A stretch of 10,246 bases of DNA from the NCBI GenBank assembly GCA_016763115.1, contig JAESUL010000075.1:1-10246 (forward strand), written 5' to 3'. This stretch comes from Phycisphaerales bacterium (GTDB lineage: Bacteria > Planctomycetota > Phycisphaerae > Phycisphaerales > UBA1924). A model generated the notes under the pieces. It made no database searches. It was given only the letters and a program-made list of their open reading frames with translations, and was not told the origin of the DNA. The position numbers and the translations under genes were made by a program. This document shows, piece after piece, positions 6,487-10,246 of this stretch (position 1 is its first letter; each line of letters opens with the position of its first letter).

Positions 6487-7545
6487 TTATTTGGCGCCGA
6501 CGGGCTCTTTGGGCTGTTCCTCGGTGGTGCCGAGGAAGTTGGCTTCGAGCTCGACGCGGATTTTTTCCATCGCCTTATTCTGGATCTGGCGCACCCGTTC
6601 TTTGGTGACGCCGATGATTTGCCCGACTTGCTCGAGGGTCATGGGTTTTTCCATGCCCCCGGTTTCGAGCCCGAACCGGTGTTCGAGAACGGTGCGTTCG
6701 ACCGCGGTTAGGTCGGCGCGGTTGGCGACGACGATCTGGCGGACCTCGCCTGCGGTGTCTTTCTCGAAGTCGGCCCGTTTGGTTTCGAGGTAGTTGGACT
6801 TCTCGAGCTTGGGATCGAAATCGGTGGGGAACCGTTGACGGTACTTGCTCAGTTTCATCCCCTGACGACTGAACGCCTTGAGAATCGCCCGGCACGCATA
6901 GGTCGAGAACTTGAACCCGCGGCCGGCGTCGAACTTGTCGACCGCACGCAGCAACGCCATATTGCCCTCGGAAACAAGGTCGGCAAAGTCCACCTCGGAC
7001 ATACGCGTCCGCTTGGCCATCGCGAGCACTAACGCGAGGTTGGTCTCGGCGATCTGCTCGCGGATACGCTCGGCCTTGCGGTGCCAGTAGAGCAATCGCT
7101 CGGCCTGCTCGGCGGTTGGCTTTTTGTCCGGACGCGCCCACGCAGCCCGTTGGAGCTCACGCACCCGGTACCGCGAGTAGTTGAACTGGTGGAACAACAC
7201 ACGCTCCTCAGCACCGGTCAGGATCACCTGCTGGGATGATTTGACGGTGCGGGTCCGTGCGATTGATGAAATGTCGTCCATCACCGGGTGGTACCATGTG
7301 GTATCGGGCTTGGCGATGTCGGGGGCATCCTCGTAGATGTTCTGCTCGGCGTCCTCTTCGTAGAAAACCTCCGAGTCGATGAAGTCTTGCTCTTTGACGA
7401 GGATCTGGTTGAGCATCCGCTCGTCCTCGTGGCTGAGTTGGCGGGCGGTCTTGCCAGCGCGCGTGGATGTCCGCGATACACCAACGCGGTGCCTGCGGCG
7501 CATCTGTTCGAGCGGGCGGGGGGTTTTTCGTGCTGCTTGCGTCAT
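6487..7545 (-). CDS. Sigma-70 family RNA polymerase sigma factor
   Basis: A 352-residue sigma factor that would direct RNA polymerase to a set of promoters. Region 2 spans about 165-230: ETNLALVLAMAKRTR (167-181), DFADLVSEGNMALLRAVDKF (186-205), then RGFKFSTYACRAILKAFSRQ (209-228). Region 4 spans about 280-332, with a helix-turn-helix MTLEQVGQIIGVTKERVRQI (302-321). LTGAEERVLFHQFN (109-122) resembles region 1.2. The segment between regions 2 and 4 (229-279) is charged and does not look like a normal region 3. The first 100 residues are low in recognisable features; 56-82 is acidic. In region 2.4 the usual Trp-rich WWIRQAI is YACRAIL, so -10 recognition probably differs from the housekeeping factor. 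The ATG at 7545 is chosen because GGAGGAG lies about five bases upstream; the frame is open for another 132 codons, but these look non-coding. Confidence 0.93.
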   Translation of the reverse strand: MTQAARKTPRPLEQMRRRHRVGVSRTSTRAGKTARQLSHEDERMLNQILVKEQDFIDSEVFYEEDAEQNIYEDAPDIAKPDTTWYHPVMDDISSIARTRTVKSSQQVILTGAEERVLFHQFNYSRYRVRELQRAAWARPDKKPTAEQAERLLYWHRKAERIREQIAETNLALVLAMAKRTRMSEVDFADLVSEGNMALLRAVDKFDAGRGFKFSTYACRAILKAFSRQGMKLSKYRQRFPTDFDPKLEKSNYLETKRADFEKDTAGEVRQIVVANRADLTAVERTVLEHRFGLETGGMEKPMTLEQVGQIIGVTKERVRQIQNKAMEKIRVELEANFLGTTEEQPKEPVGAK

Positions 7546-7576
7546 GCTGTCTCCTCCGCCACTTCTGTGTGGCGGC
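7546..7576 (-). promoter_or_regulatory. Sigma-gene ribosome binding site next to a hairpin
   Basis: CCGCCAC (7569-7575 on the minus strand) pairs perfectly with GTGGCGG (7562-7556) around a 6-nt loop. The last two G of the stem are also the first two of the ribosome binding site GGAGGAG, so the folded stem could partly hide the site. This would permit translational or temperature control; the sequence shows only the structure. Confidence 0.45.
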
Positions 7577-8456
7577 TTTCTTTCGTCTAGGCGACCCTCG
7601 GATATTTCCAAGGGGCGGTATGATTCCATCCAAACACCCGAAAGTGGGTGATTGTTTTGGCAACCCGATATCAAGCAGCAGATTGGGGAGTTTTCCGGGG
7701 TGGTGCCTGAAGCGGTCATGGTGACTGCATCGGGTACTGCTCGGAACCCACTCTGTGGTTCATCGGGTTGTCGTGCTGGTTCTCCGGTGTGTTGTTGCGA
7801 CCAACGCAACTCCACCACACATTCGGATTGCCAGCGCCTCCTGCTCTGCTCTGTGCTCCACTTCCGGTGTGGAGTTTCGGGATGTACACGCCTCGAAAGC
7901 CGATGTTGTTTGGTCAGGCCGATTGAGGCTCTCTGACGCATTTACCCTGGCTTGGGCGTGTTCGGAACGCATGACCCCCTCGGATGAGAGGATCGTGCTC
8001 TTTACTTACGCATCGGGGGGGTATTTAGTTTCCCAAATAGTGACCCAAGATGCATGAATTCGCACAATTCTTTACACACTTCTTCGGATGTCTGCTGACC
8101 AACTTTCCGTCAGCGGGTTCGAGATTGCTACTCTGGACGATTTTGATCAAAAAAACATCAAAATACACCCATATGGGCACCAATCGCGACTTGTTTCGAC
8201 CAATCCTGGCCCTTTGATGGGAGTGTACTCGGCTGAGTATTCCCATCGGAGCGGCTTGCATCCTTTCAAGCCGTGTTCGACTCTTGTGAACTTGGGGGGT
8301 TGACGACCGATAAATCGCGTCCTACCGTTGTTCATTCGGGGATCAAGAGGTTGACTTCGTCAGGCTCTCGATTTGCCTCGATCGTTTCTACGAGTCGGAT
8401 TCCCAGTATACACACTCTTCATTTCATCTGCAACAGCGATTCCAAAAACCTGCTTG
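7577..8456. other. Gene-free region with several palindromes
   Basis: About 880 bp with no reading frame that shows a ribosome binding site, codon bias or a recognisable protein, and no tRNA or familiar RNA. Structures seen: hairpins GTTGCG/CGCAAC (7794-7810), CTCCAC/GTGGAG (7856-7874) and CACCC/GGGTG (7635-7650); perfect palindromes TTTTGATCAAAA (8141-8152) and CCCATATGGG (8168-8177); a bulged 12-bp hairpin (8216-8247); and GGCTTG/CAAGCC (8253-8272). It separates the divergent sigma-factor and sodA genes, so it should hold both promoters and possibly long leaders or a small RNA. Confidence 0.6.
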
Positions 8457-8484
8457 TTGTAATCAGATGTTTGGTGTGTATATG
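8457..8484 (+). promoter_or_regulatory. sodA: Possible sodA promoter
   Basis: TTGTAA (8457-8462) and TATATG (8479-8484) are spaced 16 bp, each matching four of six consensus bases. TATATGG occurs again at 8501-8507, 22 bp later, with the palindrome AAGTACTT (8489-8496) between. The palindrome could be an operator for oxidative-stress or metal control, but it matches no known operator I recognise. Confidence 0.3.
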
Positions 8485-8550
8485 GTCAAAGTACTTGAAC
8501 TATATGGGTTTGTCAACACCCCATCCACATTTTTTCTGAAAGGGCACATT

Positions 8551-9174
8551 ATGGGCTTTGAACTGCCAGAACTCCCGTACGCATACGACGCCTTGGAACC
8601 GCATTTCGATGCCAGAACCATGGAAATCCACCACACCAAGCACCACGCCGGGTACATCGCCAAAGCCAACGCTGCCCTCGCAGGCACCGATTGGGACGGC
8701 AAATGCACCGGCGAGATCCTCGCACGCATCCAGATGGTCCCCGAGAACATCCGCACCGGCGTCCAGAACAATGTTGGCGGGCACGCGAATCACTCGCTCT
8801 TTTGGTCGATTCTTGCCCCCGCGGGCAACGGCGGCGGCGGCGAGCCCACCGGGGCACTGGCTGACGAGATCAACAAGGTCTTCGGGTCCTTCGAGGAGTT
8901 CAAGAAGCAGTTCGCCGAGCAGGGCGCAACCCGGTTCGGTTCGGGCTGGGCGTGGCTCGGGCTCGATAAGGACGGCAAGAACCTGCATGTCGGCTCGACC
9001 GCCAACCAGGACTCCCCGATGATGTTCGGGCACAAGCCGCTGCTGGCACTGGATGTCTGGGAGCACGCGTACTACCTCAACTACCAGAATCGGCGACCTG
9101 ATTACATCAATGCGTTCTGGAACATCGTCAACTGGGCGAAGGTTTCCGAGCGCTACGAGCAGTTCAAGGCGTAA
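8551..9174 (+). CDS. sodA: Superoxide dismutase, manganese type
   Basis: A 207-residue iron/manganese-family superoxide dismutase that converts superoxide to oxygen and hydrogen peroxide in the cytoplasm; no signal peptide is seen. Metal ligands are all present: His27 (in TMEIHHTKHH, 23-32), His81 (in NNVGGHANHSLFW, 73-85), Asp168 and His172 (in LDVWEHAYY, 167-175). Gly76-Gly77 and the STANQDSPMM segment (149-158, with Gln153) are typical of Mn enzymes rather than Fe enzymes. FGSGWAWL (129-136) is another family signature. The length is standard. The ATG at 8551 is chosen because GAAAGGG lies about seven bases upstream and homology begins at once; the frame extends back to 8467 without support. 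The gene seems monocistronic, with its own terminator. Confidence 0.96.
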   Translation: MGFELPELPYAYDALEPHFDARTMEIHHTKHHAGYIAKANAALAGTDWDGKCTGEILARIQMVPENIRTGVQNNVGGHANHSLFWSILAPAGNGGGGEPTGALADEINKVFGSFEEFKKQFAEQGATRFGSGWAWLGLDKDGKNLHVGSTANQDSPMMFGHKPLLALDVWEHAYYLNYQNRRPDYINAFWNIVNWAKVSERYEQFKA

Positions 9175-9198
9175 GCGAACGATCAATTTCAATCAATG

Positions 9199-9227
9199 AA
9201 ACCCGCGGTGCATCTGCGGGTTTTTCT
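9199..9227 (+). terminator. Rho-independent terminator of sodA
   Basis: ACCCGC (9201-9206) pairs with GCGGGT (9216-9221) around a 9-nt loop, followed by a T-tract. On the other strand it falls inside the last codons of the truncated carB frame, so those codons are not native to CarB. Confidence 0.85.
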
Positions 9228-9244
9228 TGGTGAGGTGGGTTTTT

Positions 9245-9332
9245 CTGGTGGGATGGGCTTCCAGCCCGTCCTTTTCAATGGAATGTAGTTCAAGAAAGAC
9301 AAAAGAGACGGGCTGGAAGCCCATCCCACCAG
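9245..9332. repeat. Perfect 26-bp inverted repeat element
   Basis: The left arm 9245-9270 and right arm 9307-9332 are exact complements over 26 bp, separated by 36 bp. The core of each arm, GGGCTTCCAGCCC, is itself palindromic, so the element can form a large stem or two small hairpins. On the minus strand the right arm encodes GGMGFQPV and the left arm GLEAHPT, peptide scars I associate with palindromic repeats in planctomycete and related genomes. The 10-bp direct repeat GGGTTTTTCT (9218-9227 and 9237-9246) abuts the left arm. Confidence 0.9.
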
Positions 9333-9744
9333 AGTCAAAATCAGCAACGACATCAATATCCAGTTCCGTCGCGTTGTCAAGGAACTGGTCAATCAAAATC
9401 GGAGCGTCATCAAGTCCAGAAACATCCACCGCCGTCAGCATGTAATGCCGCAGTGCTTTTTCATCGGGACAAATCTCCATCCCCCGCCCGCCAAGCACAT
9501 AACTCGGCCGCACCAAAACCGGATACCCAATCCCCCCCGCAATATCCACGGCCTCATCAATCGACCGAGCAATCCCCGACGCAGGCCTCTTGAGATCAAG
9601 CTTGGTCAACATCTGATCAAACCGATCCCGATCCTCCGCCCGATCAATCGACTCCAGAGTCGTCCCCAACATCGGAACCCCCGCCATATCCAATCCATGC
9701 GCCAAGTTCAACGGAGTCTGCCCGCCGTACTGCACAATGACACC

Positions 9745-10143
9745 TGCGAGTGATCGGTTGTTCTCAACGCTTCTTCGGATTTCGTTTGCATTGCTCTCAG
9801 TGAAGTACTCGTCGAGCTCACTCCAGTCGTCACCATCTTTATCAAAGCTTTTTAATGTCGGTTCTTTACCGAGGGGGAAGTCGGCCAGCCAAAAATCTTT
9901 GTTTCGATCAACGAATTGAGCATGCCATCCGTCATCATATTTCTTGCTAGTGTATCGGACAGCATCGATTTGCATCAAATGGGTAATGCCGTGCAAGGAC
10001 GCAGCATGAAGCACTGAATGTTCAAAATTTGTGGGCTTATGGCATTCTTGCTTGGGATCATTCCGTATTGGGAACAGTGAGGTTTCCCCTGCATCACATA
10101 CTTCAGTGATCGAGGCAGGTCCAGTCGCATTTAGTGTCTCCGT
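9745..10143 (-). other. In-frame foreign-looking insert within carB
   Basis: About 133 codons lie between LEDVLNV and GVIVQYGG, where E. coli CarB has about nine residues. The insert has no stop codon and stays in frame. Its GC content, counted by hand over 9781-10080, is about 45 percent, below its flanks (53 percent for 9601-9660). It is hydrophilic and contains DKDGDDWSELDE (134-145), which fits the Asp-x-Asp-x-Asp...Glu spacing of an EF-hand loop. It lacks the usual Gly at position 6. No intein end motifs (terminal His-Asn) are seen. I do not recognise it. Confidence 0.6.
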
Positions 10144-10246
10144 CACATTCAATACATCCTCAAGCGTCAATGGCTCAAAGAACAACACATCACTCGTGTC
10201 ATAATCCGTACTCACCGTCTCCGGGTTCGAGTTGATCATCACCGCG

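Larger units (their letters stand above)
9193..10246 (-). pseudogene. carB: Carbamoyl-phosphate synthase large subunit, truncated fragment
   Basis: The frame enters from the right edge (its 5' part is outside the window) and covers the start of the second CarB synthetase half, which uses ATP to make carbamoyl phosphate for pyrimidine and arginine synthesis. Counting from the first Met at 10242: MINSNPETVSTDYDTSD (2-18), FFEPLTLEDVL (21-31), GVIVQYGGQTPLNLA (167-181), AEDRDRF (202-208), and PVLVRPSYVLGGRGMEI (241-257) are near-canonical. CarB homology stops near residue 300. The last 49 residues come from the inverted repeat at 9245-9332 and the sodA terminator. About 300 C-terminal residues are missing, including the rest of the second ATP-grasp domain and the allosteric domain. 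Residues about 34-166 are an insert where other CarB proteins have about ten. I call it a probable pseudogene; an unusual but expressed fragment or an assembly join is also possible. Confidence 0.8.

Noticed and set aside
7546..7941. 132-codon N-terminal extension of the sigma factor
   Set aside because: It is open by chance; its composition is not coding-like and a strong ribosome binding site precedes the ATG at 7545.
8109..8130. GGTTCGAGATT, like a tRNA T-loop
   Set aside because: No matching T-stem, acceptor stem or anticodon arm around it.
8088..8303. 71-codon plus-strand frame
   Set aside because: No ribosome binding site, no codon bias, and it crosses the palindrome cluster.
8500..9192. 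Minus-strand frame of 230 codons, considered as the missing carB end
   Set aside because: It is the antisense shadow of sodA and contains none of the expected CarB motifs.
9745..10143. Intein in carB
   Set aside because: No intein start/end motifs such as a terminal His-Asn before Cys, Ser or Thr, and it is not next to a catalytic-site motif.

Overview
The window looks like chromosomal DNA from a moderately GC-rich bacterium, most likely a planctomycete of the Phycisphaerae type. This rests on overall protein style (an acidic-tailed bL9, a planctomycete-like CarB, a PilT-like ATPase next to a membrane-anchored degenerate PilB/GspE-like protein) and on several families of palindromic intergenic repeats. 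It is an inference; there is no rRNA or other taxonomic marker in the window.

Layout. Bases 1-46 hold the last codons of an unidentified plus-strand gene. Bases 47-446 are gene-free and packed with palindromic repeats: a nested double hairpin (77-171) and an inverted pair of REP-like elements (211-367). A plus-strand terminator follows (447-477). Next comes rplI (651-1235, ribosomal protein bL9) with a structured leader, then a bidirectional terminator (1290-1318). Three minus-strand genes follow, transcribed from right to left: a PilT/PilU-family ATPase (6208-5048), a membrane-anchored PilB/GspE-like protein with degraded ATPase motifs (4905-3187), and a CvpA-like membrane protein with a large C-terminal region (3132-1342). 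Upstream is another minus-strand gene, a sigma-70 family factor (7545-6487), closed by its own strong terminator (6427-6456). Bases 7546-8550 hold no gene I can support, but several palindromes. On the plus strand sodA (8551-9174) encodes a manganese-type superoxide dismutase and ends in a terminator. From the right edge a minus-strand carB fragment (10246-9193) enters the window. It carries an in-frame insert of about 133 residues and ends in a perfect 26-bp inverted repeat, so roughly the last 300 residues of CarB are missing.

How the parts relate. The three-gene minus-strand cluster is the best candidate for an uncharacterised system. An apparently active hexameric motor ATPase is followed by a related but probably inactive, membrane-tethered paralogue and a four-helix membrane protein. 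No pilin, PilC-type platform protein or secretin is seen here, so the output of this module is unknown. The right end is the second hotspot: either carB has been truncated and invaded, or the sequence is misjoined at a repeat.
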